NCBI GenBank assembly: GCA_021443545.1
Contig: JABUTU010000055.1
Span: forward strand, 1 to 64,000
DNA from: Marinilabiliaceae bacterium
GTDB taxonomy: Bacteria; Bacteroidota; Bacteroidia; Bacteroidales; Marinilabiliaceae
Direction of reading: 5' to 3'
Length of the DNA stretch: 64,000 nucleotides
Below are positions 26,316-35,210 of the stretch, in pieces. Within the stretch, counting starts at the first letter, position 1; each line of letters opens with the position of its first letter. The position numbers and the translations under genes were made by a program. The notes beneath the pieces are model-generated. The model did not search any database. It saw only the letters and a list, made by a program, of their open reading frames with translations, and was not told where the DNA came from.

Positions 26316-26354
26316 AACGAGGATGAGCAATGAGTTGTTCATCCTCGTTTTTTA
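26316..26354. terminator. Bidirectional terminator, rubredoxin/nitroreductase
   Basis: AACGAGGATGA (26316-26326) pairs with TCATCCTCGTT (26339-26349), with TTTTTT after it on the plus strand and TTACTTTTT on the minus strand. It serves both convergent genes. Confidence 0.85.
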
Positions 26355-26379
26355 TGATAAGGGTATTTAATTGTATGGA

Positions 26380-26901
26380 CTATTTTATATCCCGGATGTT
26401 ATCCCAAGGGAGTTTTTCCTCTTCGTAAGGGCGGCGTTGTTGGTCGGGGTGTCCGATTCCAATGACGCACAATACGTCGAAGTCGGCGGGAAGGTTAAGT
26501 AGGTTTTTTATGTTATAAGATGCCATATTTCCGGATGCATCCTTACGCAGTCTCATTTGAGCCCAACACGAACCCAAACCAAGATCCTGAGCTTGTAGTT
26601 GGATGAACGTAGCAGCTATAGAGCAATCTTCTACCCATACGTCAGTTTTAGTTGTGTCTGCCATAACTACAATGGCGAGGGGAGCTTCAGACAGGAATTC
26701 GCTGCCAGCCTCTTTCGCAGCTGCGAGGGCTTTAATTTTATCCTTGTTAGTTACAAAGGCATATTGCCACGACTTGCAGTTTTTGGAAGTAGGGGCGCAT
26801 AGGGCTGCGACTTTCAATTTTTTTATATCATCGTCGCTGATTGTTTCTTGAGTGAATTTGCGAATACTGCGACGCGTTATTATTAGTTGTGAGAAATCCA
26901 T
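26380..26901 (-). CDS. Nitroreductase-family NAD(P)H-flavin oxidoreductase
   Basis: A 173-residue FMN enzyme of the nitroreductase fold. The N-terminal RRSIRKFTQE and APTSKNCKSWQYAFVTN segments bind FMN, and GLGSCWAQMR with VIGIGHPDQQRRPYEEEKLPW closes the domain. Family members reduce nitro compounds, quinones or flavins; the substrate cannot be assigned. It lies 25 nt after the dedA gene in a run nrdD-nrdG-dedA-nitroreductase. Confidence 0.85.
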   Translation of the reverse strand: MDFSQLIITRRSIRKFTQETISDDDIKKLKVAALCAPTSKNCKSWQYAFVTNKDKIKALAAAKEAGSEFLSEAPLAIVVMADTTKTDVWVEDCSIAATFIQLQAQDLGLGSCWAQMRLRKDASGNMASYNIKNLLNLPADFDVLCVIGIGHPDQQRRPYEEEKLPWDNIRDIK

Positions 26902-26926
26902 AATACAACTTGATAGGAATAGATTA

Positions 26927-27577
26927 TTATATAGCCGGCTTCTTATTTTCTTTGAAGAAGAAGAAGCGATAAATCAGGTATATCAGAACAGCAACACCGA
27001 TTATGAGGCATATTATTTTAAATTCGTTGCTATAGAGCATTATCTTCTGCATCATTTCATCTTCAGGGAGTATGCTCTGCATATAATATCCAGCGGCAGC
27101 AAGGACCACGTTCCATATTCCGGCACCGAGAGTAGTGAAGATTATGAATTCGCCCAAGTGCATACGAGCGAGACCTGCTGGTATTGAAATGAGTTGTCGC
27201 ACGGCTGGTATCAAGCGTCCTATGAAAGTCGAAATAGCACCATGTTTTTCGAAGAAATGTTCAGCTTTTACAACTTTCGCTTCGTCTAACAGGCAAAGGT
27301 GACCCCAGCGACTGCGAGCGAAGCCATATATGATAGGTCGACCGATATAGTATGCCAAGGCGTAATTTATCAAAGAACCAATTATCGCACCAATGGTAGC
27401 GAAGAGCACGAGGAGAATGATGTTCATATCGCCAGTGCTTGCTGCCCTATAAGCAGCGGGAGGTACTACTATCTCGGAAGGGAAAGGAATGAAAGACGAT
27501 TCTATAATCATTAGGAGCATTACTGTCCAATAGTTGAGATTGTCCAAACACCACTGTACGAATTCAGCTTCTTGCAT
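26927..27577 (-). CDS. DedA-family membrane protein
   Basis: A 216-residue integral membrane protein of the DedA/VTT family. Re-entrant motifs include ESSFIPFPSEIVVPPAAY near residue 25, and GAIIGSLINYALAYYIGRPIIYG, FFEKHGAISTFIGRLIPAVRQLISIPAGLARM and a WN pair follow. Relatives flip undecaprenyl phosphate or other lipids across the membrane and support proton-motive-force homeostasis. Two nt separate it from nrdG. Confidence 0.88.
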   Translation of the reverse strand: MQEAEFVQWCLDNLNYWTVMLLMIIESSFIPFPSEIVVPPAAYRAASTGDMNIILLVLFATIGAIIGSLINYALAYYIGRPIIYGFARSRWGHLCLLDEAKVVKAEHFFEKHGAISTFIGRLIPAVRQLISIPAGLARMHLGEFIIFTTLGAGIWNVVLAAAGYYMQSILPEDEMMQKIMLYSNEFKIICLIIGVAVLIYLIYRFFFFKENKKPAI

Positions 27578-27579
27578 AT

Positions 27580-28125
27580 TTACAGATGTTGAATATGGTA
27601 AGAGTTATCAATTATCTTGCTGTATGGGTAAGGGTCGTAATCATACAAGATAGCGCGTCCTTTAGCCAAACTCTTCTGAACGTCAATAAGTCGTTGGTTA
27701 CTGCTACCTCGGAAGAGCAAATCTGTGTTACGGAGCGCCTGAACGAAGCGACCATCAACCAAGATATCGATATAAGGCAGAAGGGCTCTTTTATCTTGGT
27801 CCTTTATAATCTCTTCAAAAGTATATCCAGAGTAGCACCATATACTTTTTTTGCTCTGAGACTTTATTATTTTTGCCAATTCTGTAAAACCTTTAGCCTG
27901 GTACATAGGGTCGCCACCTGTGAATGTGATGTTGCACATGTCGTCAGATAGTAGCCTTTGAGCTATCTCCTCGACGTGCATAGGACGACCTGCCATGATG
28001 TCCCATGATTGAGGGTTGTGACATCCTGGGCATTGGTTCACACAACCTGCGCAATATACAGAATTGCGCAGGCCAGGACCATCAACTGTTGTTGATTCAA
28101 CGATTTTTAGTACGAAAATGTACAC
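27580..28125 (-). CDS. nrdG: Anaerobic ribonucleotide reductase activating enzyme
   Basis: A 181-residue radical-SAM protein. The CxxxCxxC cluster motif is CVNQCPGC near residue 29, preceded by VDGPGLRNSVYCAG; the SAM-site strand TFTGGDPMYQ is clear. It uses SAM and a 4Fe-4S cluster to install the glycyl radical on NrdD, encoded 31 nt upstream. The likely start is GTG at 28125, since TVDGPG sits at the usual distance from the N-terminus. Confidence 0.94.
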   Translation of the reverse strand: MYIFVLKIVESTTVDGPGLRNSVYCAGCVNQCPGCHNPQSWDIMAGRPMHVEEIAQRLLSDDMCNITFTGGDPMYQAKGFTELAKIIKSQSKKSIWCYSGYTFEEIIKDQDKRALLPYIDILVDGRFVQALRNTDLLFRGSSNQRLIDVQKSLAKGRAILYDYDPYPYSKIIDNSYHIQHL

Positions 28126-28156
28126 TTTAGGGTAAGTTGTTGTCTATTGTTGATTA

Positions 28157-30364
28157 TTAGTCATGAGTAACACGATCGCCAAGCTCTGCGAGTTTAGCCT
28201 TGTTCCATCTGTCGGTGGTTCCAACCAGATATCCCGTAATGCGCTGGAGTTTGTCGATATCTTTGCTTCCGCAGTGAGGACAAGTATCCATATCAGCTTC
28301 AGCATTCTCATAGCCACAATCCATACAACGGTTACGGTTGTGATTTACTGAACCATAGCCTAAATTGTATTTGTCGATGAGGTCAACGAAGTTCATGACA
28401 GCGTCAGGATTGTGAGTCGCATCACCATCTATCTCTATGTAGAATATATGACCGCCTCGAGTAAGCTCGTGGTACGGAGCCTCTATTCGTGCCTTGTGAC
28501 TTGCGCTACATTTGTAGTATACAGGAACATGGTTAGAATTTGTGTAGTAGTCACGGTCGGTAATGCCTTTAATCATACCGAAACTCTTTTTATCCATGCG
28601 TGTAAACTTTCCAGACAATCCCTCTGCAGGCGTAGCAAGAACACTATAGTTATGCTTGTAAGTCTCGCAGTAGTCGTTGACTTTGTTTCGCATATGAGTT
28701 ATAATCTCTATGCCGAGTTTCTGCGACTCTTCGCTTTCGCCGTGGTGTTTTCCTGTGAGAGCTATGAGACACTCTGCAAGACCAATAAAACCAATTCCGA
28801 GAGTTCCTTGATTGATAACACTTTCAATTGTGTCAGTACTCTTTAGGTTTTCAGAGCCAATCCACAGAGAAGACATAAGAAGAGGGAACTGCTTAACTTT
28901 TGCCTTCATCTGGAATTTATAGCGGTCGTGAAGCTGGCGTGCTGTTATATCCAGGATTTCGTCGAGGCGTGCAAAGAAGTGTTTGATTCTCTCTTCTTGT
29001 TCTACAAAACCCATGCATTCTATAGCTATGCGGACAATATTGATGGTTGTAAAGGAAATGTTGCCACGACCGATAGATGTCTTAACACCAAATCTGTTTT
29101 CGAACACGCGAGTACGACATCCCATTGTAGCCACCTCGTATTGGTAGCGGTTAGGGTCGTTGATATCCCATTTCTCGTGCTGGTTAAACGTTGCATCGAG
29201 GTTCAGAAAGTTAGGGAAGAAACGACGTGCCGATACTTTACAAGCCAGGGTGTAGAGATCGTAGTTGCGGTCTGTCGGCAAGTAGCTTACTCCGCGTTTC
29301 TTCTTCCATATCTGAATAGGGAAGATTGCTGTTGCTCCATTTCCAACGCCCTCGTATGTGCTTTTCAAAATCTCTCGAATGATGCAACGACCTTCAGGTG
29401 TGGTATCTGTTCCATAGTTTATAGAACTGAATACTACCTGATTTCCACCACGGGAATGGATAGTGTTCATATTGTGTATGAAAGCCTCCATAGCCTGGTG
29501 GACGCGACCTACTGTTCGGTTTATTGCGTGTTGCTTGATGCGGTCGTCACCCTCCAGATTACTCAAGTCGGCAAATACATAATCGTCAATCTCGGCATCG
29601 AGCAAGTGACTGTACGATTGGTTGTTGAGTTGTTCAAGAACCTTTATCTCTTCCTTATATGAAGAGCGAACGAATGGTGCGAGGTAGAAGTCGAAGGCAG
29701 GAATAGCCTGACCACCATGCATCTCATTCTGAGCAGTCTCCATTGAGATACATCCCAGAATTGAAGCAGTCTCGATGCGCTTAGCAGGGCGTGATTCACC
29801 ATGCCCTGCTGAGAATCCGTTCTTGAGAATCTTATCGAGAGGGTGTTGTACGCACGTCAAACTCCTTGTCGGATAATAGTCTTTATCATGAATGTGTATA
29901 TAGCCTTGTTCTACAGCACGACGGGCTTCGTCAGTGAGGAGAAAGTCGTCAACGAAAGGTTTTGTTGATTCGCTTGAGAATTTCATCATCATGCCAGCAG
30001 GAGTGTCAGCATTCATATTGGCATTCTCGCGAGTGACATCATTTGATTTAGCCTCAATGATCTCCAGAAATATGTCGCGGGTTTTGGCCTTACGGGCAAC
30101 AGAGCGTTGATGACGATATGCTATGTACTTCTGAGCAACCTCTTTGCGGGTACTCTTCATGAGCTCTAACTCAACACAATCCTGAATGTCTTCTACGGAC
30201 ATCTCTTCTCTGCCAGATAATTCTATGCGATCTGCAATTTTATTGATTAGAGCATCATCTTCACCTTTCTCGGTTTGTAGCATGGCTCTGCGTATAGCTG
30301 CACAAATCTTCTCTTTGTTGAATCCTGCAACTCGGCCATCACGTTTAAGGACTGTATGTATCAT
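28157..30364 (-). CDS. nrdD: Anaerobic ribonucleoside-triphosphate reductase (class III)
   Basis: A 735-residue protein. An ATP-cone fills the first 90 residues (VLKRDGRVAGFNKEKICAAI). The catalytic barrel carries conserved segments such as CVQHPLDKILKNGFSAGHG and the TLGIGFIGLAE loop. A four-Cys zinc site (CMDCGYE and CPHCGS) precedes the glycyl-radical segment RITGYLVGTTDRWN, with the radical Gly in RITGY. It makes dNTPs from NTPs without oxygen, using formate as reductant in this family. It leads the operon nrdD-nrdG-dedA-nitroreductase. Confidence 0.96.
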   Translation of the reverse strand: MIHTVLKRDGRVAGFNKEKICAAIRRAMLQTEKGEDDALINKIADRIELSGREEMSVEDIQDCVELELMKSTRKEVAQKYIAYRHQRSVARKAKTRDIFLEIIEAKSNDVTRENANMNADTPAGMMMKFSSESTKPFVDDFLLTDEARRAVEQGYIHIHDKDYYPTRSLTCVQHPLDKILKNGFSAGHGESRPAKRIETASILGCISMETAQNEMHGGQAIPAFDFYLAPFVRSSYKEEIKVLEQLNNQSYSHLLDAEIDDYVFADLSNLEGDDRIKQHAINRTVGRVHQAMEAFIHNMNTIHSRGGNQVVFSSINYGTDTTPEGRCIIREILKSTYEGVGNGATAIFPIQIWKKKRGVSYLPTDRNYDLYTLACKVSARRFFPNFLNLDATFNQHEKWDINDPNRYQYEVATMGCRTRVFENRFGVKTSIGRGNISFTTINIVRIAIECMGFVEQEERIKHFFARLDEILDITARQLHDRYKFQMKAKVKQFPLLMSSLWIGSENLKSTDTIESVINQGTLGIGFIGLAECLIALTGKHHGESEESQKLGIEIITHMRNKVNDYCETYKHNYSVLATPAEGLSGKFTRMDKKSFGMIKGITDRDYYTNSNHVPVYYKCSASHKARIEAPYHELTRGGHIFYIEIDGDATHNPDAVMNFVDLIDKYNLGYGSVNHNRNRCMDCGYENAEADMDTCPHCGSKDIDKLQRITGYLVGTTDRWNKAKLAELGDRVTHD

Positions 30365-30394
30365 TTTCTTGAGGGTATTATTTTTTCGTTATGG

Positions 30395-30402
30395 CAAAGT
30401 TA
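30395..30402 (-). promoter_or_regulatory. -7 element of nrdD
   Basis: The minus strand reads TAACTTTG, about 30 nt before the nrdD start. A convincing TTTG partner is not seen. Confidence 0.45.
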
Positions 30403-30779
30403 GAGATTAAAAATTGCTGTCTGTTCGGCCTCTTTAGAGAGTTTTTGACAAAATTTAAATATTTATGTAATATGTTGAAAAACAGTTTAATGTGTTTTGT
30501 TGTACAGTTATATTAGCGTCGCTATGTGCGATTCTATTGTTTTTCGTTTTGTCAATAAATTGGGGTTATGTAAAATGATTCTAAATACTACTCTTTAAAA
30601 GAAAATTTGGGCGATGTGGTTCTGTTAAAAAATATTGGATAGTGTGTGATGTTTGTATGTAAGGGTTTTCCGGACCTTAGAATGAGATTAGGAAAGTTTG
30701 TCAGCATTCGATTTCAAAAGGAAGAGAGGAAATCAAATGATACTGACTCCCTCTCTTATTAGTCATCTGTAAGCTAATG
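30403..30779. other. Non-coding gap with hairpin after the GH94 gene
   Basis: No gene was found in these 377 nt. A stem of AAGAGAGG (30722-30729) and CCTCTCTT (30750-30757) with a 20-nt loop lies about 25 nt beyond the GH94 stop and may end that transcript. The rest is AT-rich and probably contains the nrdD upstream region. No class III regulator (NrdR) box was recognised by eye. Confidence 0.4.
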
Positions 30780-33257
30780 TTAGCCCATTGTTACAACGAC
30801 CTTATGGTCTCCTGCAGAGAATGGAACGATGTTACCTTGAATCTCTTTACCATCGACAGCAATGTACTTGATGCCTTTCTGGACTCCATTAGGATTATTG
30901 ACAGTGATGTCGAAGTATGAGCCTCTGAAGAGACGTTTCACTGAGAATTCTTTCCATTCGCAAGGTATGCAAGGGTTTATCTCGAGACCATCGTAGGATG
31001 GTTTGACGCCGAGAATGAATTGACTAATCGTGTACCACATCCATGCGGCGGTACCAGTCAGCCATGAGTTTTTCCCCTCTCCTGGTTTTGCTGCGTCTTT
31101 ACCTGCAACCATCTGGCAATTTACGTATGGCTCGACCTTATGGAGTGCTGAATGTTCCTCTGTGTACGATGGACATATCTTTCGGTAGTAATTCCACGCC
31201 ATATTACCGCGACCGAGGACTGTTTCTCCGATTATAACCCATGGGTTATTGTGGCAGAATATTCCGGCGTTCTCCTTGTAGCCCGCTGGGTAAGAAGAGA
31301 TTTCACCCATTTCAACATAGTACTTAGTGAAAGCAGGGTTGTTTAGGACGATTCCATGTTCGCAGTCGAGGTGTTGCTTGACCGAGTTGAGGGCTTTTTC
31401 CACCATTCCCTCTTCGAGGCCGATTCCAGCCATTGTGCACCAGCCCTGACTCTCAATGAAAATCTTGCCCTCTTCGTTTTTGTTGGAACCGATTTTATTT
31501 CCGTAGAAATCGTATGCTCGCAGATACCATTCACCATCCCAGCCATGTTTCTTTACAGCCTCAACCATATTGTCAATAAACTTCTGAGCGCGACTTGCCT
31601 CGTCGTTTCTGCCAGTTTTCTGGCATAGTTCAACGTAGTCGCGACCAGTCACAACAAACAGACCTGCGATCATCAAGCTCTCTGCCTTGGAACCTTCGTT
31701 TTTGTTTTCTGTAGTCTGGAAACTTTCGTTAGGATCCCAAGAAAAGCAGTTGAGGTTTAGGCAGTCGTTCCAATCTGCGCGACCTATGAGAGGCAGCATA
31801 TGAGGGCCCAGGTTTTCGACGACGTGGTTGAAAGAGACTCTCAGATGTTCGAAGAGTGATACTTCAGAACCTTCGACATTATCGAAAGGAACAGGTTCGT
31901 CAAGAATAGAGAAATCGCCTGTCTCTTTTATGTATGCGACTGTGCCGAAGATGAGCCAGCATGGGTCGTCGTTGAAGCCTCCACCGATATCATTATTGCC
32001 ACGTTTTGTCAGTGGTTGATACTGATGGTAGCATCCACCATCTGGGAATTGAGTTGAGGCTATATCTATGATTCTTTGACGTGCACGAGTAGGTATTTGG
32101 TGTACAAAACCAACGAGGTCTTGGTTTGAGTCTCTGAAACCCATACCGCGACCAATTCCACTCTCGAAGAAAGAAGCGGAGCGTGACATATTGAATGTAA
32201 CCATACATTGGTATTGATTCCATATATTGACCATACGGTCGAGTTTCACTTCAGGAGTCTTGACGGTGTATATGTTGAGAAGGTTATTCCAATACTTTTG
32301 CAGTTCCTCAAAAGCGGCGTCTACTTTAGCTGTGGAATTAAATTTCTCAATAATATCCTTTGCCTTACACTTATTGATTATTGGACTTGCAAGTGTTGAA
32401 CGTATCAGGCCCTCCTCTGGCTTAGAGGAGAATTTTTCGTCTTGAGGCATCTCAACGTATCCGAGGATGAAAATGAAATCTTTAGATTCGCCAGCATTGA
32501 GTTTGACCTCTATATAATGACTTGCTATAGGGCTCCAGCCGTGAGCTACTGAGTTGGCTGGTTTTCCACTCATTACGCATTGAGGATCTGCGAATTCATT
32601 ATATAATCCGATGAAGCTCTCGCGGTCGGTGTCGTAACCATCAATCTTAGTATTGACACTATAGAAGGCGTAATGGTTGCGGCGTTCCTTATATTCAGTC
32701 TTGTGGTATATAGTAGACCCATCAATCTCTATCTCGCCAGTTGAGAAGTTGCGCTGAAAATTCTCCATATCTGTTGCGGCATTCCACAGACACCACTCAG
32801 CGAACGAGAATAGTTTGATAGTCTTTGTAGTATTGGTTGTATTTTTAAGAGTCACCTTTTGGACTTCTGCCCACGTTTTCAGGGGAACAAAGAATAGTAC
32901 TGATGCCTCTATTCCGTTTTTAGCTCCTGTGATACGAGTGTATGACATACCATGACGGCATTCGTATTTGTCGAGAGGAGTCTTACAAGGTTTCCACCCT
33001 GGGCTCCACACACTCCCGGCGTCATTGATATAAAAGTATCTTCCGCCATTGTCCATCGGAACACTGTTATAGCGGTAGCGGGTGATACGACGGAACTTAG
33101 CGTCTTTGTAAAAGGAATAGCCTCCAGCGGTGTTAGAGATTAGGGAAAAGAAATCTTCATTGCCGAGGTAATTAATCCAGGGCCAGGGTGTGGCAGGATT
33201 AGTTATGACATACTCACGATTGGCGTCGTCGAAATGTCCGAAAGTTTGATTTTGCAT
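30780..33257 (-). CDS. GH94 cellobiose phosphorylase
   Basis: An 825-residue protein from ATG 33257 ([11 protein letters not shown]), essentially the length of characterised cellobiose phosphorylases. The N-terminal beta-sandwich begins with [13 protein letters not shown] and [11 protein letters not shown]; the barrel holds [17 protein letters not shown] and the ADWNDCLN motif at residues 494-501, with the family's general acid. [10 protein letters not shown] and the [16 protein letters not shown] segment follow. It has no signal peptide, so it works in the cytoplasm: cellobiose plus phosphate gives glucose 1-phosphate and glucose, saving one ATP. The GPH transporter gene lies 108 nt upstream on the same strand. 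Cellodextrin or other beta-glucoside phosphorylase activity is less likely given the length and motifs. Confidence 0.92.
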   Translation of the reverse strand: MQNQTFGHFDDANREYVITNPATPWPWINYLGNEDFFSLISNTAGGYSFYKDAKFRRITRYRYNSVPMDNGGRYFYINDAGSVWSPGWKPCKTPLDKYECRHGMSYTRITGAKNGIEASVLFFVPLKTWAEVQKVTLKNTTNTTKTIKLFSFAEWCLWNAATDMENFQRNFSTGEIEIDGSTIYHKTEYKERRNHYAFYSVNTKIDGYDTDRESFIGLYNEFADPQCVMSGKPANSVAHGWSPIASHYIEVKLNAGESKDFIFILGYVEMPQDEKFSSKPEEGLIRSTLASPIINKCKAKDIIEKFNSTAKVDAAFEELQKYWNNLLNIYTVKTPEVKLDRMVNIWNQYQCMVTFNMSRSASFFESGIGRGMGFRDSNQDLVGFVHQIPTRARQRIIDIASTQFPDGGCYHQYQPLTKRGNNDIGGGFNDDPCWLIFGTVAYIKETGDFSILDEPVPFDNVEGSEVSLFEHLRVSFNHVVENLGPHMLPLIGRADWNDCLNLNCFSWDPNESFQTTENKNEGSKAESLMIAGLFVVTGRDYVELCQKTGRNDEASRAQKFIDNMVEAVKKHGWDGEWYLRAYDFYGNKIGSNKNEEGKIFIESQGWCTMAGIGLEEGMVEKALNSVKQHLDCEHGIVLNNPAFTKYYVEMGEISSYPAGYKENAGIFCHNNPWVIIGETVLGRGNMAWNYYRKICPSYTEEHSALHKVEPYVNCQMVAGKDAAKPGEGKNSWLTGTAAWMWYTISQFILGVKPSYDGLEINPCIPCEWKEFSVKRLFRGSYFDITVNNPNGVQKGIKYIAVDGKEIQGNIVPFSAGDHKVVVTMG

Positions 33258-33296
33258 AATATATTTGCGTGTATGCTTGTGTTTTGTTTTCGGTGA

Positions 33297-33304
33297 CAAA
33301 ATTA
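33297..33304 (-). promoter_or_regulatory. Possible internal -7 element before the GH94 gene
   Basis: The minus strand reads TAATTTTG, 39 nt before the start codon in the 108-nt gap after the transporter gene. No good -33 element was found. GH94 might be expressed both from here and by readthrough. Confidence 0.35.
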
Positions 33305-33365
33305 GATAAATCTGTGCGAAAATAAGACTAATGATTTAAAAGCATAACGAATTGTCAAAATCGTA

Positions 33366-35189
33366 TTAGTTGGATTTTTCATTTTTGTGCCTTGCCAGCA
33401 ACTCGAGTGTTATTGCTTTTACTTTTTTGTCTGTTATCGGGTATATAAACATGACAGCCACGGCGACAATCAGCAACAAAGAGGGGAGCCAGCTCATAAG
33501 CATTACGATAGCTGGCGTTGCTCTGTCAATAGCCACGGCATCAAGTCCATTGTATCCATACATGCCAAGAATCCAACCGATTATTGCGCCAGCAATACCA
33601 CCTCCGAACTTCGGGGCAAAAGAGCCTGCAGAGTAGATGAGCCCAGTTGCGCGACGGTAGTTTTTGTATTCTGAATAGTCGGCTATATCACCCAACATTG
33701 TGTAGAATAGGGTAGGGAACATTGCAGCTGAAATTTCGCTTAATACGCCGATAGTGAATATTAATATTTCGTCTCCAGGTTCCGTAAATGCAAACAAAGA
33801 GTTTATGACGCCTGATGCAATCATAGCCCCTATGAAGAGGTTCTTTTTGCCGAATTTCGCGCTTAGGGATGCTGTCATCATAGCTCCCAGAGTTGAAGCT
33901 AATAGCATGACAATCATATATGATGCGGACATGAGTTGGTTGTGCAGGTAGTGAGTGAAGAAAATCACTATGATGCCTTGCTTGATGCTATTGTAGATAT
34001 TAAATAGCAGACCCACGATGAGCAGTATAATCCATGGCTTGTTGCTGAAGAGGTCTTTTAAATCTTCTAATAAGTTGCTTTTTTGAGACTTAGGAGGTAC
34101 TATTCGTTCTTTTGTACCGAAGAATGTTATCATGAGAAGGATAGACATTATGGCAGAAAGAAGGTACATCGACTTAGAGTAACCATGTTGCTGGTCGATT
34201 AGTTGTATTTTATCTGAGGATAAGTCTTTTTCTCCAATAGCAATGAATGTATATGTGCGGCCAGAATACATGCTAAAACTCTGAATCTCATTGTTTGCGC
34301 CTATGCTACAGAATTTGGCTTTGCCTTCTATTGTGCTGAGTTTGACGCCTATGGCATTATGGGGTATCTTTATTGTTGCGGTATAGTCTAATAACGATAC
34401 CCTGCTTAGTATTATAGATGCGCTTACGGTATCTATTCCTTGGGTAAGAATGATTTTGTTGGTTGCGAGATTCTCTTCACCACAAATATTGAATGTGTAT
34501 TCTGTATTTGCGCGGAAATCCAAGCGTTCGACTATACTATCGGTTGATGTTAAGTAGAACTTTGCAATACCATCCTTTGTGGATATGCTGACGTGCTCAA
34601 CGTCTTTTTCTCCTTTTATTATGACGGAGTATTCATTTTCAGAGATTTGTGTAGTTAGAATAGACGGGTTGACATTGCCGAAATAGACAACGAGAAACAG
34701 AAGAGCTCCCTGAATTAATGTTCCGCCGACGAATGCTCCAGCCATACGATAGGAGCCTAAAGATGCACGTTCATTATCGTCATGAGTCATGACAGCCATC
34801 AATGCACCATAAGGGATATTATTTGCGGTATATATGAGCGTGAATAGAATGTATGTTACGTATGCGTATACTATTTTCCATTCCGTGGTCCAATCAGGGC
34901 ATGAGAATAACAAGGAAAGCGAGATGCCGAGTGGTATAGCTGTCCACAATAACCATGGCCTGAATTTTCCATATTTTGTATGCGTACGGTCGCCAATAAT
35001 TCCCATCATGGCATCGCTTATGCCATCGGTGAAGCGAGCTACCAGCAATAACATGCCAGCTGCCATTGGCGTAAGGCCAAATACATCAGTGTAAAATACG
35101 AGAAGAAAAGTAGAAATGCCTCGCCATGCAATATTTGAAGCTCCGTCACCTAAAGCATAAGAGAGTTTTTCCTTTATAGTTAACGCCAT
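33366..35189 (-). CDS. GPH-family sugar:cation symporter with duplicated periplasmic insert
   Basis: A 607-residue transporter of the glycoside-pentoside-hexuronide family (MelB/XylP), about 150 residues longer than usual. N-terminal signatures are LSYALGDGASNIAW and GDRTHTKYGKFRPWLLW. Helices 1-5 end near residue 170 and helix 6 starts near 340. The extra 165 residues fall in the loop that is periplasmic in MelB. They contain two copies of one beta-rich unit, residues 186-250 and 268-332, alignable without gaps at an offset of 82. Shared features are a Tyr near the start, IK, G-x-AKF, YTF, GE, an L four residues before KI, and KI-x-L; I count about 19 identities in 65. The gene precedes GH94, so cellobiose is the likely cargo. 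The insert may bind sugar or a partner; this is inference. Confidence 0.88.
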   Translation of the reverse strand: MALTIKEKLSYALGDGASNIAWRGISTFLLVFYTDVFGLTPMAAGMLLLVARFTDGISDAMMGIIGDRTHTKYGKFRPWLLWTAIPLGISLSLLFSCPDWTTEWKIVYAYVTYILFTLIYTANNIPYGALMAVMTHDDNERASLGSYRMAGAFVGGTLIQGALLFLVVYFGNVNPSILTTQISENEYSVIIKGEKDVEHVSISTKDGIAKFYLTSTDSIVERLDFRANTEYTFNICGEENLATNKIILTQGIDTVSASIILSRVSLLDYTATIKIPHNAIGVKLSTIEGKAKFCSIGANNEIQSFSMYSGRTYTFIAIGEKDLSSDKIQLIDQQHGYSKSMYLLSAIMSILLMITFFGTKERIVPPKSQKSNLLEDLKDLFSNKPWIILLIVGLLFNIYNSIKQGIIVIFFTHYLHNQLMSASYMIVMLLASTLGAMMTASLSAKFGKKNLFIGAMIASGVINSLFAFTEPGDEILIFTIGVLSEISAAMFPTLFYTMLGDIADYSEYKNYRRATGLIYSAGSFAPKFGGGIAGAIIGWILGMYGYNGLDAVAIDRATPAIVMLMSWLPSLLLIVAVAVMFIYPITDKKVKAITLELLARHKNEKSN

Positions 35190-35210
35190 TGTGTACCGTT
35201 TTTAAGAATC

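Noticed and set aside
28928..29662. 244-codon plus-strand open frame
   Set aside because: It is antisense to nrdD, whose motifs are unambiguous; the translation looks like a shadow rich in C, V and S without domains.
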